Shown here: positions 1-8,068 of the stretch, piece after piece
How the letters are laid out: each line of letters starts with the position of its first letter
Position numbering within the stretch: position 1 is the stretch's first letter
NCBI GenBank assembly: GCA_020638335.1
Contig: JACKIT010000013.1
Coordinates: forward strand, 1 to 33,809
Length of the DNA stretch: 33,809 nucleotides
Direction: 5' to 3'
Origin: Rhodospirillales bacterium
GTDB taxonomy: Bacteria > Pseudomonadota > Alphaproteobacteria > Micavibrionales > Micavibrionaceae
The notes under the pieces: generated by a model
Told to the model about the DNA's origin: nothing
What the model saw: only the letters and a program-made list of their open reading frames with translations
Databases searched by the model: none
Translations under genes and position numbers: made by a program

Positions 1-572
1 TGGCGAAACACTCAGGCAGGGCGGCTTTCAAAAACAAGCTGAAAGAGCTGGGTTTTGATCTGGGTGAGCAAGCCTTTCAAGACGCGTTTGTGCGTTTTAA
101 ATCGCTGGCAGACAGGAAAAAGGAAATCTTTGAAGATGATTTGATTGCTTTGGTTGAGGATGAAGTTATAAGAGAAAACGAAACGATACGTTTTGTATCT
201 TTGCAGGTTCAGGCCGGGTCCAAAGGGCCGCAAGTTGCCGAGCTTTGCGTTAAAATCGATGGTGAGGAAAAATGCGCGCGCGTGGAAGGTAACGGGCCTG
301 TTGACGCTATTTTCAAAGCTATTCGCGAAATCATGCCGCATGAAGGGGCGCGCCTCCAGCTTTATCAGGTCCATGCGGTGACCGGCGGTACGGATGCGCA
401 GGCCGAAGTCACGGTGCGTCTTGAAGAAAGTGGCAAGACGGTGAACGGGCAAGGCGCGGATGCCGATACGCTGGTGGCTTCGGCGCGGGCGTATATCCAT
501 GCGCTGAACAAGCTGCTGACCAAGCGGCAAAGCAGAAATCCGCAAACGGCGGGGGAGGCTCTTGCACCGTGA
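1..572 (+). CDS. leuA: 2-isopropylmalate synthase, C-terminal part (5' truncated by window edge)
   Basis: The reading frame is open from base 3. It begins with KHSGRAAF, matching the conserved HSGR segment near the end of the LeuA catalytic/linker region. A helical linker follows (FKSLADRKKEIFEDDLIALV), then the regulatory LeuA dimer domain that binds leucine. LeuA condenses acetyl-CoA with 2-oxoisovalerate, the first committed step of leucine synthesis, in the cytosol. About 189 residues are visible, roughly the last third of a normal 500-550 residue enzyme. The stop is at 570-572. Citramalate synthase has a similar tail, but the linker wording is LeuA-like. The start and catalytic TIM barrel lie outside the window. 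Confidence 0.88.
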   Translation, partial: AKHSGRAAFKNKLKELGFDLGEQAFQDAFVRFKSLADRKKEIFEDDLIALVEDEVIRENETIRFVSLQVQAGSKGPQVAELCVKIDGEEKCARVEGNGPVDAIFKAIREIMPHEGARLQLYQVHAVTGGTDAQAEVTVRLEESGKTVNGQGADADTLVASARAYIHALNKLLTKRQSRNPQTAGEALAP

Positions 573-598
573 AAAAAGCGGCCCCGCCGCAATAAATT

Positions 599-683
599 TT
601 ACCACAGTGAACACAGAGGAAGCGCAGGAGCGTTCGATACTTTAAAACGCCCCTGTGTATTCATCTGTGGCCTTCTGTGGTTA
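599..683. repeat. CCACAG-type imperfect palindromic repeat
   Basis: The left arm begins TTACCACAGTGAACACAGAGG. The right arm, read on the opposite strand, begins TAACCACAGAAGGCCACAG. The arms are imperfect inverted copies flanking a centre rich in GCGTTTTAAAGT-like sequence. The element fills the gap between leuA and the UDG gene. Its right end contains the TAA stop codon of the UDG gene. Repeats of this wording recur between genes in many bacterial genomes (general knowledge). Copy number here cannot be judged from one window. Confidence 0.6.
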
Positions 684-1412
684 TATTTTCTCAAACACAT
701 CCTCGAACATCTCTATCGTCAGGCGGTTTGTTTGCGTGTTGTAGCGCGAGCAATGGTAGGAATCGATCAGTGTAATCTCTCCCACAACTTCTAAAGAGTC
801 CCCCCTCCCTTGAGGGAGGGGGTTAGGGGGAGGGTGTTGGATATTAGACACCCCCACCCCTTCCCTCCCCCTCAAGGGGGAGGGGGCTATTTTTTGAAGT
901 TGATGGCAGGCGCCGTGGGCGAATTTGAAGGCTGAGATTTTGTGGCCGAATGTTTTGAGCACCGCGTTATGCGAGATCAGGCCCAACGAAACAATGGTGC
1001 GCAGATTGGGCATTGCGGCAATTTCTTCTTTAAGGAAATCCCGGCAGGTATTCATCTCATCCGTTGTCGGCTTGTTTTCCGGCGGGACGCAGCGCACCGC
1101 GTTGGTCACCCGGCAATTCACCAGCTCCAGCCCGTCATTTTTGGCGCGTCCGTAAGTCCCACGCGCAAAGCCGAATTTCAGCAGCGTCTCATAGAGTAGA
1201 TCCCCGGCATAATCGCCGGTAAAGGGGCGCCCGGAAAAATTCGCCCCTTTAAGGCCCGGCGCGAGGCCGACGACCAGCACTTGCGCATCCAGATCGCCGA
1301 AGGCTGGGACGGGGGCGTTGAACTTATCGGGAAATTTGGCCTTGTTATCGGCGCGAAACGCGGCCAGACGCGGGCAAAGCTGGCAATTGAGGGCGGGTGG
1401 TGAAAATTTCAT
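681..1412 (-). CDS. Uracil-DNA glycosylase, 4Fe-4S type (family 5 / UDGb-like), with in-frame repeat insert
   Basis: This 243-residue enzyme of base-excision repair removes uracil and other deaminated bases from DNA. The family motif GLAPGLKGANFSGRPFTGD lies near residues 49-67. Iron-sulphur cysteines are visible as CxxC near the N-terminus (C10, C13) and as a C-x15-C pair (RCVPPENKP...MNTC). The C-terminal active-site segment SYHCSRYNTQTNRLT corresponds to the HPSxxN-type motif. Lack of a polar residue in motif 1 favours family 5 over family 4. Residues about 176-205 (SPLRGREGVGV...HPPPNPLPQGRG) are low-complexity and encoded by a palindromic repeat, placed just before the last conserved motif. 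The ATG at 1412 has an AGG about 9 bases upstream. The stop codon lies in another repeat. Activity with the insert is untested; the insert falls where families usually vary in length. Confidence 0.82.
   Translation of the reverse strand: MKFSPPALNCQLCPRLAAFRADNKAKFPDKFNAPVPAFGDLDAQVLVVGLAPGLKGANFSGRPFTGDYAGDLLYETLLKFGFARGTYGRAKNDGLELVNCRVTNAVRCVPPENKPTTDEMNTCRDFLKEEIAAMPNLRTIVSLGLISHNAVLKTFGHKISAFKFAHGACHQLQKIAPSPLRGREGVGVSNIQHPPPNPLPQGRGDSLEVVGEITLIDSYHCSRYNTQTNRLTIEMFEDVFEKI
799..887. repeat. CCCTCCCCC palindromic repeat, full copy inside the UDG gene
   Basis: Two G/C-run hairpins (800-822, around TTGAG; and 861-886, around CTCAAGGGGG) sit head to head about an AT-rich centre. The whole element is itself an inverted repeat of about 90 bp. 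Its length leaves the UDG frame open. A related half-copy occurs in fadN at 31703 and a cousin lies between rsh and the antiporter at 4396. The principle resembles the Rickettsia palindromic elements that are translated inside proteins, but the sequence is different. Confidence 0.85.
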
Positions 1413-1439
1413 GGCATAAACCTGCTATACGTAAAGCAA

Positions 1440-1458
1440 CCCCGCATTTAATGCGGGG
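1440..1458. repeat. Short hairpin repeat, CCCCGCAT stem
   Basis: An 8-bp perfect stem, CCCCGCAT/ATGCGGGG, has a 3-base loop. The same stem with a one-base loop difference recurs at 18130-18148. There is no T-run on the + strand, so a terminator role is not supported here. It lies upstream of the UDG start. Confidence 0.7.
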
Positions 1459-1488
1459 CTTATGAAGTGTGAAGTTATACAGCATAGG

Positions 1489-1507
1489 CCCCGTGTCAAG
1501 CACGGGG
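1489..1507. repeat. Short hairpin repeat, CCCCGTG stem
   Basis: A 7-bp perfect stem, CCCCGTG/CACGGGG, has loop TCAAG. It lies 30 bases from the CCCCGCAT hairpin and is probably the second half of one two-hairpin element. Confidence 0.6.
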
Positions 1508-1586
1508 ATACGGATTTCATTATGCCTTGCATATCTTGACAAAAATGACTATAAGCAAAATCTCGCTTATCTAAGAGCGTTTCGCA

Positions 1587-1675
1587 GCTTACTTTTATTT
1601 TTCAGTAGGCGCGAGCGACGAAGAATAGGAATTCTATTTCAGGAGCGAGCAACGCACTGAAAAATAAAAGGAAGC
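1587..1675 (+). promoter_or_regulatory. Long inverted repeat in the rpoZ leader that covers the ribosome binding site
   Basis: Arms 1587-1606 and 1656-1675 are complementary over 20 bases with one mismatch; the inner 15 bases (CTTTTATTTTTCAGT / ACTGAAAAATAAAAG) are perfect. The right arm ends 5 bases before the rpoZ ATG and contains the Shine-Dalgarno AAGGAAG (1668-1674), which would pair with the left arm. The 49-base loop holds a further 5-bp stem around GAATT. It may be a translational control hairpin, a mobile palindrome that landed in the leader, or both. Confidence 0.6.
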
Positions 1676-1680
1676 AAGAA

Positions 1681-2088
1681 ATGGCCCGCGTAACCGTTGA
1701 AGATTGTATTGATAAAGTTGACAACCGCTTTGAGCTTGTCATGGTTGCCGCACAAAGAGCACGTAAAATCGGCTCTGGCGCCGCTCTGACGATTGAGCGC
1801 GAGAATGACAAAAATACAGTGGTGGCCTTGCGTGAGATTGCCGAGGAAACCGTTGAAGTTGAAACGCTGAAAGAAGAGCTTGTGCGTTCTCACCAACGCA
1901 TGATCGCCTATGAAGAGGAAGATGAAAGCATCGACCTGATGGACGGTGAGGAAGAATGGGGCACAATCGCGAGCAATCATGGTAAAGCTGGCGCTTCCGG
2001 GATGTATGCCGAGGAAGAAGTCGATCAGGAAGACGTTGAGCCTTCTTTGGAAGACATGGCTGGCGGCGCTCCGGCGGAAGAAGAATAG
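1681..2088 (+). CDS. rpoZ: RNA polymerase omega subunit
   Basis: The N-terminal 60 residues are the omega domain: MARVTVEDCIDKV then NRFELVMVAAQRAR, the segment that binds the beta' subunit and helps assemble RNA polymerase. The alphaproteobacterial form carries an acidic tail. Here residues 75-135 are very Glu/Asp-rich, making the protein 135 residues, longer than the E. coli form (about 91). Omega is also a ppGpp-binding partner in many proteobacteria, which fits rsh directly downstream. A strong terminator separates the two genes, so they need not share one transcript. The ATG at 1681 has AAGGAAG upstream, sequestered in the leader hairpin. Confidence 0.95.
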   Translation: MARVTVEDCIDKVDNRFELVMVAAQRARKIGSGAALTIERENDKNTVVALREIAEETVEVETLKEELVRSHQRMIAYEEEDESIDLMDGEEEWGTIASNHGKAGASGMYAEEEVDQEDVEPSLEDMAGGAPAEEE

Positions 2089-2111
2089 TCTTCGCCTAAT
2101 CATGAATTTGG

Positions 2112-2136
2112 AAGGCCGGATTTTCCGGCCTTTTTT
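2112..2136 (+). terminator. Rho-independent terminator after rpoZ
   Basis: The stem AAGGCCGG/CCGGCCTT has a 4-base T-rich loop followed by a T tract (TTTTTT). It begins about 24 bases after the rpoZ stop. Confidence 0.9.
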
Positions 2137-2233
2137 ACGTATGGCTTTTGCGATTTATATTCATGCTTTCCAATACGATCCATGTTAAATTTAACGCTTA
2201 AAATCTTTATATGACCAACAGGTTTAGTGTGTA

Positions 2234-4393
2234 ATGACAGATCTTCCACCTCTTGTGGATAAAATAAAAAGCTATAATCCCGACTTCAACCCGCAGATTG
2301 TTGAGGCTGCGATTGCGTTTGCCAAGGATAAGCACGAAGGCCAGACCCGATCATCGGGGGAGCCGTATTATACTCACCCGGTCGCCGTGGCCGCAATTCT
2401 AGCAGAAATGAAGTTGGATCTGGGTAGCATCCTGACGGCTATCTTGCACGATACGATTGAAGATACCGATGCAACCTATGACGATCTTAAAGATAAATTT
2501 GGCAGTGAAGTCGCCGATCTTGTTGACGGGGTGAGTAAACTCACCCGGATTGAAAGCAAAACAGTCGAGGGCAAGCAGGCGGAAAACTTTCGTAAATTGC
2601 TGCTGGCTATGTCCGAAGATATTCGTGTATTGCTTGTCAAGCTGGCTGACCGTCTGCATAACATGCGCACGATTGAAGGGATTAAAAATCCTGAAAAGCG
2701 CCGCCGCATTGCGCTGGAAACGCTCGAGATTTACGTGCCGCTGGCCGAACGCATCGGCGTCCATAAAATCAAGGGTGAGCTTGAAGATCTGGCTTTTTCG
2801 ATTCTCAATCCTGAAGCACGTGAAAGCATTGCCAAGCGCTTGGCCTTCCTGCGTGCTGAGGGCACCGACTTAGTCGATGACATCATTGCAGAGCTTAAAA
2901 AGGCTCTCGAAGATGTCGGTATAAAGGCCGAGATTTCAGGCCGGGAAAAAACCGGCTACTCGATCTGGAAAAAGATGCAACGTAAGAACGTAGCCTTTGA
3001 ACAGCTCTCCGACATCATGGCTTTTCGTATTGTGGTGGGCACGCCCGAGCAGTGCTACGCTGCGCTCGGTCTTATCCATAGCCGCTATCCTTCTATTCCG
3101 GGGCGGTTTAAGGATTATATTTCCACGCCTAAGCCCAACGGCTATCGCTCCATCCACACCACCGTGATGGGTCCAGCGCGTCAACGTATCGAGATTCAGA
3201 TTCGCACCAGCGAAATGCACTATCAAGCCGACATGGGGGTTGCCGCACACTGGGCCTATAAGCAAGGTAGCCGCCCGATGGTTCAGGATATTAAAAAATA
3301 TCGCTGGCTGCGGGAGCTTTTGGAAATTCTCGAACAGGAACAACAACCCGAAGATTTTTGGGAAAATACAAAGCTGGAATTGTTTCAGGAACATGTCTTT
3401 GCCTTCTCTCCAAAAGGTGATTTGATTGAGCTGCCTTCAGGCGCAACGCCGATTGATTTTGCCTATGCCATTCACTCCGATATCGGCGATCGCTGCGTCG
3501 GTGCAAAAATCAATGGTCGCATTGCCCCGCTCAATTCTCGCCTTGCCAATGGAGACCAGGTCGACATCATCACCTCGAAAACGCAGCAACCCTCTCCGAC
3601 GTGGGAACGCTTTGTGGTTACAGGAAAAGCCCGCTCGCATATCCGGAAATTCATCCGGGGCCAGCAGCGCAATGAATATGTCACGCTGGGTAAAGCGATG
3701 CTGCAAAAGATTTTCCGCCAGGAAGGCTATGAGTTTAGCGAAAAAGGCGTGAGTGGCATTTTGAAGCAGTTTAAAGCTGAGGAAAATGACGATATTTATG
3801 CACGCATCGGTTCAGGGACGCTGGTCGCACGCGATGCATTCAAGGCCATCTTCCCGGCGCATAAAACAGAAATCGTCAAGCGTCCATCAGTGGATATGGA
3901 TCAGGCGGTTATGGTCAGACCACTTTCGGGTTCGGATGCACCGATGCCGATTAAGGGACTTATTCCCGGCATGGCGGTGCATTTTGCGCGGTGTTGTCAT
4001 CCACTGCCGGGTGACCGGATTGTGGGAATCGTGACTACCGGCAAAGGCGTGACGATCCACACGATTGATTGCGAAACGCTGGAAACCTTTGCCGATACGC
4101 CGGAGCGCTGGCTGGATGTTTCCTGGGGCGAAGGGCCCGATAGCCCGGAAGCACATGTGGGGCGCATCAATATCACCTTGCAGAACGAGCCGGGCACACT
4201 GGCCACGCTTTCAACGGTGATTGCATCCAATGGCGGCAATATCACGAACCTGAAAATCACCAGCCGCTCGATTGATTTCTGGCAAATTCTGGTCGATGTG
4301 TATGTCAACGATACCAAACATCTAAGCAACATCATCGCCGCTCTGCGCGCGACGCCGATTATTTCCAGCGTCGAACGGGCGAAAGGGCAGTAA
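2234..4393 (+). CDS. rsh: Bifunctional (p)ppGpp synthetase/hydrolase, Rsh (RelA/SpoT)
   Basis: This 719-residue stringent-response enzyme makes and degrades the alarmones pppGpp/ppGpp. The order is standard. The HD hydrolase domain spans about residues 30-190, with H48 in THPVA and the HD pair at H72-D73 in LHDTIEDT. The RelA/SpoT synthetase domain has RFKDYISTPKPNGYRSIHT from about residue 289; RFKD is the RxKD form found in bifunctional enzymes. A TGS domain covers about 388-450, then a zinc-finger-like/helical region with CCHPLPGD, and a C-terminal ACT domain from about 640. HD residues and the synthetase loop are both intact, so both activities are expected. The ATG at 2234 has a weak AGG upstream. 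Most alphaproteobacteria carry one such long Rsh. Confidence 0.95.
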   Translation: MTDLPPLVDKIKSYNPDFNPQIVEAAIAFAKDKHEGQTRSSGEPYYTHPVAVAAILAEMKLDLGSILTAILHDTIEDTDATYDDLKDKFGSEVADLVDGVSKLTRIESKTVEGKQAENFRKLLLAMSEDIRVLLVKLADRLHNMRTIEGIKNPEKRRRIALETLEIYVPLAERIGVHKIKGELEDLAFSILNPEARESIAKRLAFLRAEGTDLVDDIIAELKKALEDVGIKAEISGREKTGYSIWKKMQRKNVAFEQLSDIMAFRIVVGTPEQCYAALGLIHSRYPSIPGRFKDYISTPKPNGYRSIHTTVMGPARQRIEIQIRTSEMHYQADMGVAAHWAYKQGSRPMVQDIKKYRWLRELLEILEQEQQPEDFWENTKLELFQEHVFAFSPKGDLIELPSGATPIDFAYAIHSDIGDRCVGAKINGRIAPLNSRLANGDQVDIITSKTQQPSPTWERFVVTGKARSHIRKFIRGQQRNEYVTLGKAMLQKIFRQEGYEFSEKGVSGILKQFKAEENDDIYARIGSGTLVARDAFKAIFPAHKTEIVKRPSVDMDQAVMVRPLSGSDAPMPIKGLIPGMAVHFARCCHPLPGDRIVGIVTTGKGVTIHTIDCETLETFADTPERWLDVSWGEGPDSPEAHVGRINITLQNEPGTLATLSTVIASNGGNITNLKITSRSIDFWQILVDVYVNDTKHLSNIIAALRATPIISSVERAKGQ

Positions 4394-4395
4394 CC

Positions 4396-4547
4396 CCCTC
4401 CACCCCCTCACCCACTGCGGCTACGGGCTAAAGCCCTAGCCTCGTTACCCTCTCCCCCTCCTCCCGCATACGGGAGGAGGGGGAGAGGGCAGGTGTTTGT
4501 TGGCAAGCGTTAGCGCGCTTATAAACGCCGGGTGAGGGGGTGGAGGG
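4396..4547. repeat. Nested palindrome of the CCCTCCCCC repeat type
   Basis: The outer arms are perfect 18-mers (4396-4413 and 4530-4547). Inside is a perfect 19-bp hairpin with a 4-base loop (4448-4466, CATA, 4471-4489), and a smaller GGGCTAAAGCCC palindrome lies at about 4425. It starts 2 bases after the rsh stop and ends 46 bases before the antiporter start, so it fills nearly the whole intergenic gap. Long G runs could form quadruplexes. There is no T tract, so a terminator role is uncertain. Confidence 0.9.
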
Positions 4548-4593
4548 AAAAAACCGTCTGGTCATCGACGCTTCCTCTATATAGAATGTTTCG

Positions 4594-6435
4594 ATGTACA
4601 CCATCCTTCCTCAAATCGCATGGATCGCGTTTTTCAGTATTGCCGCTCAATGGCTGGGCTGGCGGTTGAAAACCCCGGCGATTGTATTTTTGCTTATCGG
4701 CGGTTTTTTGGCTGGTCCTACTTTGAACCTCGTTCAACCCGAAGCCCTGCTCGGTGATTTGTTAAACCCTGTTATATCCTTGGCCGTTGGGATTATTCTG
4801 TTTGAAGGTGCACTCAATCTCAATTTCAAGGAAATCCGCGAGGCGCGCAGTTCTATTCGTCAGGTTATTCTTGTAGGCGGCCCCGTTGCCTGGGTGCTTA
4901 CAACACTGGCGGGGCATTATGTTGCGGGCCTCAGCCTGCCGGTCGCGCTGACCTTTGGCGCGCTGTTGATTGTCACCGGCCCGACCGTGATCATGCCGCT
5001 GCTGAAAAATGCACATTTAAAAGAACGCCCGGCCTCCATTTTGAAATGGGAAGGAATTATCAACGACCCTATCGGCGCGGCAGCGGCCATTTTATGCTAT
5101 GAGTTCTTTCGTCTGCAAGCACTGGAAAATGTGGCTGTCAGCGAATTCGTGACCAGCACGATTTTGGCCATCATTATGATTACATTTTTCGGCGTGGCGA
5201 TTGCCTATGCGCTTTCGTGGCTGTTTAACCATGATGTGGTTCCCGAATATCTTAAACCCACCGCATTGCTTTCAACGGCGCTGATTTATTTTGTGATCTG
5301 TAATTCAATTGAACATGATTTCGGCTTGATCGGCGTGACCATTCTGGGCGTGGCGCTGGCCAATATAGGGATGAGTTCGATTGAAGAGCTTAAAAAATTC
5401 AAGGAAACTATCTCGATCATGCTAGTTTCGGGCGTGTTTATTTTGCTAACCGCAAAAATCGATCCGGCCATTCTCTTTTCCATCGATTGGCGCGGCTTTG
5501 CGTTTATCGCAACGTTACTGTTTGTGATCCGGCCGCTTACACTGCTGGCGTCCAGCATTGGTACGCAAATGAGTTGGCAAGAGGTTATCCTTACCGGCTG
5601 GATCGGCCCGCGCGGGATTGTCTGCGCCGCAGTGGCCGGGGTTCTTGGGCCATATATGGTCGGGATCGGCTATCAGGACGGGGAGCAAATTCTTGCGCTG
5701 GCCTTCGCTATTGTGCTGTTCAGCGTTTTTGCTCATGGCCTCAGCGCAAAGCCGATCGCCAAAAAACTGGGGCTTGCCTATACGGGCAAGGACAGTTTGA
5801 TCATCGTTGGCGCCTCTGAATGGGCGGTGCAATTTGCAAAGATGCTTAAAGGCCGCGATATTGACGTTATGATTGCCGATAAAAACTGGCATGCCCTGCG
5901 CGAGGCGCGTTTGTCCGACATTCCTACCTATTACGGCGAAATCCTGTCAGAAGAGACTGAATATAATCTGGAACTGGCGCGCTATAACACCTTGCTGGCT
6001 GTGAGTAATAACCCGGCCTATAACGCGCTGGTATGCAATATGTTTATTCATGAATTTGGCCGTGACAAGGTCTATCAATTTTTGCCACATGAAGAAAACG
6101 AGCATGAGCGTCGTCAGATTGCCCATAGCATTCGCGGGCGCACCTTTGGCCAGCCGGAGATGGATTATTGGGATATTGCCGGGGATTATATGCAAGGGTG
6201 GCGTTTTCGCGCCAGCCGCGCCGGGCAGGAAGAAAACCGCGCCCAGCTTCAACAGCGCATTGAAGAGGGCACTTTAAAACTTGTCGGTTATGTCACGCAG
6301 AAAGGGCGGATTGATCTGCGCCAACCTGAGAGCCTTGAGAAATTCGAGAAGGAGGATCTTCTCATTTTGTTTGAACAAGGAAATTCGCAGGAAGAGGCCA
6401 AGGCCAAAAAACGCTCTACGCCGGGCAGCGAATAA
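4594..6435 (+). CDS. Na+/H+ (cation:proton) antiporter, CPA1 type with C-terminal RCK domain
   Basis: This 613-residue inner-membrane protein has about 12 hydrophobic segments in residues 1-390. They include TGPTV (about 128-132) and the GIINDPIG motif with N157-D158, the ion-binding pair of CPA1 antiporters. A soluble Rossmann/RCK (TrkA-N-like) domain follows from about 393 (LIIVGASEWAVQFAKML), typical of nucleotide-gated transporters. The C-terminus is a Lys/Glu-rich tail. The predicted role is pH and Na+ homeostasis. No clear Shine-Dalgarno is seen before the ATG at 4594. The 3' end overlaps the convergent apt gene by 20 bases. It is inserted within a gene order where alphaproteobacteria usually run rsh toward DUF2062-acpS. 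Ion specificity cannot be told. Confidence 0.87.
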   Translation: MYTILPQIAWIAFFSIAAQWLGWRLKTPAIVFLLIGGFLAGPTLNLVQPEALLGDLLNPVISLAVGIILFEGALNLNFKEIREARSSIRQVILVGGPVAWVLTTLAGHYVAGLSLPVALTFGALLIVTGPTVIMPLLKNAHLKERPASILKWEGIINDPIGAAAAILCYEFFRLQALENVAVSEFVTSTILAIIMITFFGVAIAYALSWLFNHDVVPEYLKPTALLSTALIYFVICNSIEHDFGLIGVTILGVALANIGMSSIEELKKFKETISIMLVSGVFILLTAKIDPAILFSIDWRGFAFIATLLFVIRPLTLLASSIGTQMSWQEVILTGWIGPRGIVCAAVAGVLGPYMVGIGYQDGEQILALAFAIVLFSVFAHGLSAKPIAKKLGLAYTGKDSLIIVGASEWAVQFAKMLKGRDIDVMIADKNWHALREARLSDIPTYYGEILSEETEYNLELARYNTLLAVSNNPAYNALVCNMFIHEFGRDKVYQFLPHEENEHERRQIAHSIRGRTFGQPEMDYWDIAGDYMQGWRFRASRAGQEENRAQLQQRIEEGTLKLVGYVTQKGRIDLRQPESLEKFEKEDLLILFEQGNSQEEAKAKKRSTPGSE

Positions 6436-6931
6436 CCGATTCTAAAGGTGCGGTGAGTTTATCGCGCCCGTTTAAGCCTTCCAGTTCAATAATGCATAAA
6501 TTGGCCACCACATGCGCTCCGGCCTTATGCAGCAATATTTCAGCCGCCTGCATCGTGCCGCCGGTTGCCAGCAAATCATCAACCAATACAACCTTGGAGC
6601 CTGCGGGAATCAGATCCGGCTGTATTTCTATAATATCTTCACCATATTCAAGGGCGTAACTATGCGCCAACGTTTGGCCCGGTAGCTTGCCGTGTTTGCG
6701 CACCATGCCAAAACCACAGCCCATCTCATAGGCCAGTGGCGCAGCCACCAAAAATCCCCGTGATTCAATGCCCATCAGTAAATCCGGCTGATAATCCTCC
6801 GTTAAACGGTGAAGACGTGCGATGGTTTCACGCCATGCCGACGGGTTGGCCAGCAACGTCGCAATGTCATAGAAATTAATCCCCGGCTTGGGAAAATCAG
6901 GAATAGTGCGAATGTGGTCTTGAATATTCAT
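6416..6931 (-). CDS. apt: Adenine phosphoribosyltransferase
   Basis: This 171-residue enzyme of purine salvage makes AMP from adenine and PRPP. It has the APT N-terminus (IRTIPDFPKPGINFYDI), ESRGF at 56-60, and the PRPP-binding loop VVLVDDLLATGGT at about 114-126. Length is normal for the family (170-180). The ATG at 6931 has GAAGG 8 bases upstream. It is transcribed against its neighbours and overlaps the antiporter 3' end by 20 bases. Confidence 0.95.
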   Translation of the reverse strand: MNIQDHIRTIPDFPKPGINFYDIATLLANPSAWRETIARLHRLTEDYQPDLLMGIESRGFLVAAPLAYEMGCGFGMVRKHGKLPGQTLAHSYALEYGEDIIEIQPDLIPAGSKVVLVDDLLATGGTMQAAEILLHKAGAHVVANLCIIELEGLNGRDKLTAPLESVIRCPA

Positions 6932-7012
6932 GAGATTGCCTTCATCTTTCTAATGCTGAATCTTCGTGATAATAAGCTGAAAACCTTACAACGACAATGA
7001 CGGCCTCTATAA

Positions 7013-7597
7013 ATGTTTAAACGGCGAACGCCACGCACAGTTTTGCAAAATATCAGAGAACTGTTCTGGCCAAGTATGGGCTGGGTTAGGGCCGCGCATT
7101 ATACAAAGCACCGCGTGGTCAGGCTTTCTGACAGCACCCAGAAAATCGCTTTCGGGCTGGCTATCGGCGTGGCCATTTCCTTTACGCCTATTTTAGGTAC
7201 GCATTTTGTACAGGCAGGATTTCTGGCCTATGTCTTGCGCGCTAATTTTTTGGCGGCGCTCATTGGCACTTTTGCAGGAAATCCCTGGACTTTCCCGTTT
7301 ATGTGGTGGGCGGCAATTTCATTGGGCTCGTTTATATTTCAGCTTTTGGGCTTGCCCGCCGAAGCAGCGCTGCCTGAACACGCTGATTTCTGGGTTATCT
7401 GGGACCTGATAAAAAGTGAGCCTTACCGGATATTTGCGCCGTGGTTTGTTGGCGGCTATTTACTGGGAGCACTGACTGTTCCGCTCACATACAGTGTGTT
7501 TTTTCGTTTAGTCGGCAGTGCACAAGCGGCCCGTAAAAAAGCACGGGAAAACCGTCTGCATAAGGTTGCGCGGGAAGTTACCGGGCAGAAAAAATAA
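7013..7597 (+). CDS. DUF2062 membrane protein
   Basis: This 194-residue protein has an N-terminal basic stretch, then hydrophobic segments from about residue 45. It includes the family wording AIGVAISFTPILGTHF, GTFAGNPWTFPFMWW and a last segment with GGYLLGALTVPL. DUF2062 proteins are conserved inner-membrane proteins of unknown function. In alphaproteobacteria the gene commonly precedes acpS-lepB-rnc-era, as it does here (11 bases to acpS), so it probably heads or shares that operon. The ATG at 7013 lacks a strong ribosome binding site. Confidence 0.85.
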   Translation: MFKRRTPRTVLQNIRELFWPSMGWVRAAHYTKHRVVRLSDSTQKIAFGLAIGVAISFTPILGTHFVQAGFLAYVLRANFLAALIGTFAGNPWTFPFMWWAAISLGSFIFQLLGLPAEAALPEHADFWVIWDLIKSEPYRIFAPWFVGGYLLGALTVPLTYSVFFRLVGSAQAARKKARENRLHKVAREVTGQKK

Positions 7598-7608
7598 GGT
7601 GCACTTCC

Positions 7609-8016
7609 ATGATCCTTGGCATAGGTAACGATCTGATTGATATAAACCGCGTTCGAAAACTTATGGCGCGTTTTGAGGCACGCTTTATAGAGCGCTGCTT
7701 CACCGTTCATGAACGTGAAGTCGCTGAAGCACGGCGCGGCGGCGGTGGTCATATTGCCGCCTATGCTAAGCGTTTTGCCGCCAAGGAAGCCGTCGCCAAA
7801 GCGCTCGGCTCCGGTTTCTCCGGTGGTATTACCATGAAAGATATTGGCGTTGTTACGGATGAAAAAGGTGCGCCGCAGATTCAGCTCAGCGGCGCGGCAC
7901 AGAAACGTCTGGCGGCTATCACTCCCGATGGTCATGAAACACATATCCATCTGGCTTTGAGTGATGAACCGCCGCTTGCTCAAGCGTTTGTGATCATCGA
8001 AGCGCGTAGCGCTTGA
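7609..8016 (+). CDS. acpS: Holo-[acyl-carrier-protein] synthase
   Basis: This 135-residue enzyme transfers 4'-phosphopantetheine from CoA to acyl carrier protein. The N-terminal motif MILGIGNDLIDINRV carries the Mg2+-binding Asp (D8). The second motif FAAKEAVAKALGSG holds the catalytic/metal Glu (E60). A Gly-rich loop (ARRGGGGH) lies before motif 2. Length is typical. The ATG at 7609 follows an AAGGTG site at 8-base spacing, 11 bases after the DUF2062 stop. Confidence 0.95.
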   Translation: MILGIGNDLIDINRVRKLMARFEARFIERCFTVHEREVAEARRGGGGHIAAYAKRFAAKEAVAKALGSGFSGGITMKDIGVVTDEKGAPQIQLSGAAQKRLAAITPDGHETHIHLALSDEPPLAQAFVIIEARSA

Positions 8017-8068
8017 GTCCAGGCCATAAATCCTGTAAAAGCGCTTTAGAAGGGCGAGAATATATAAA

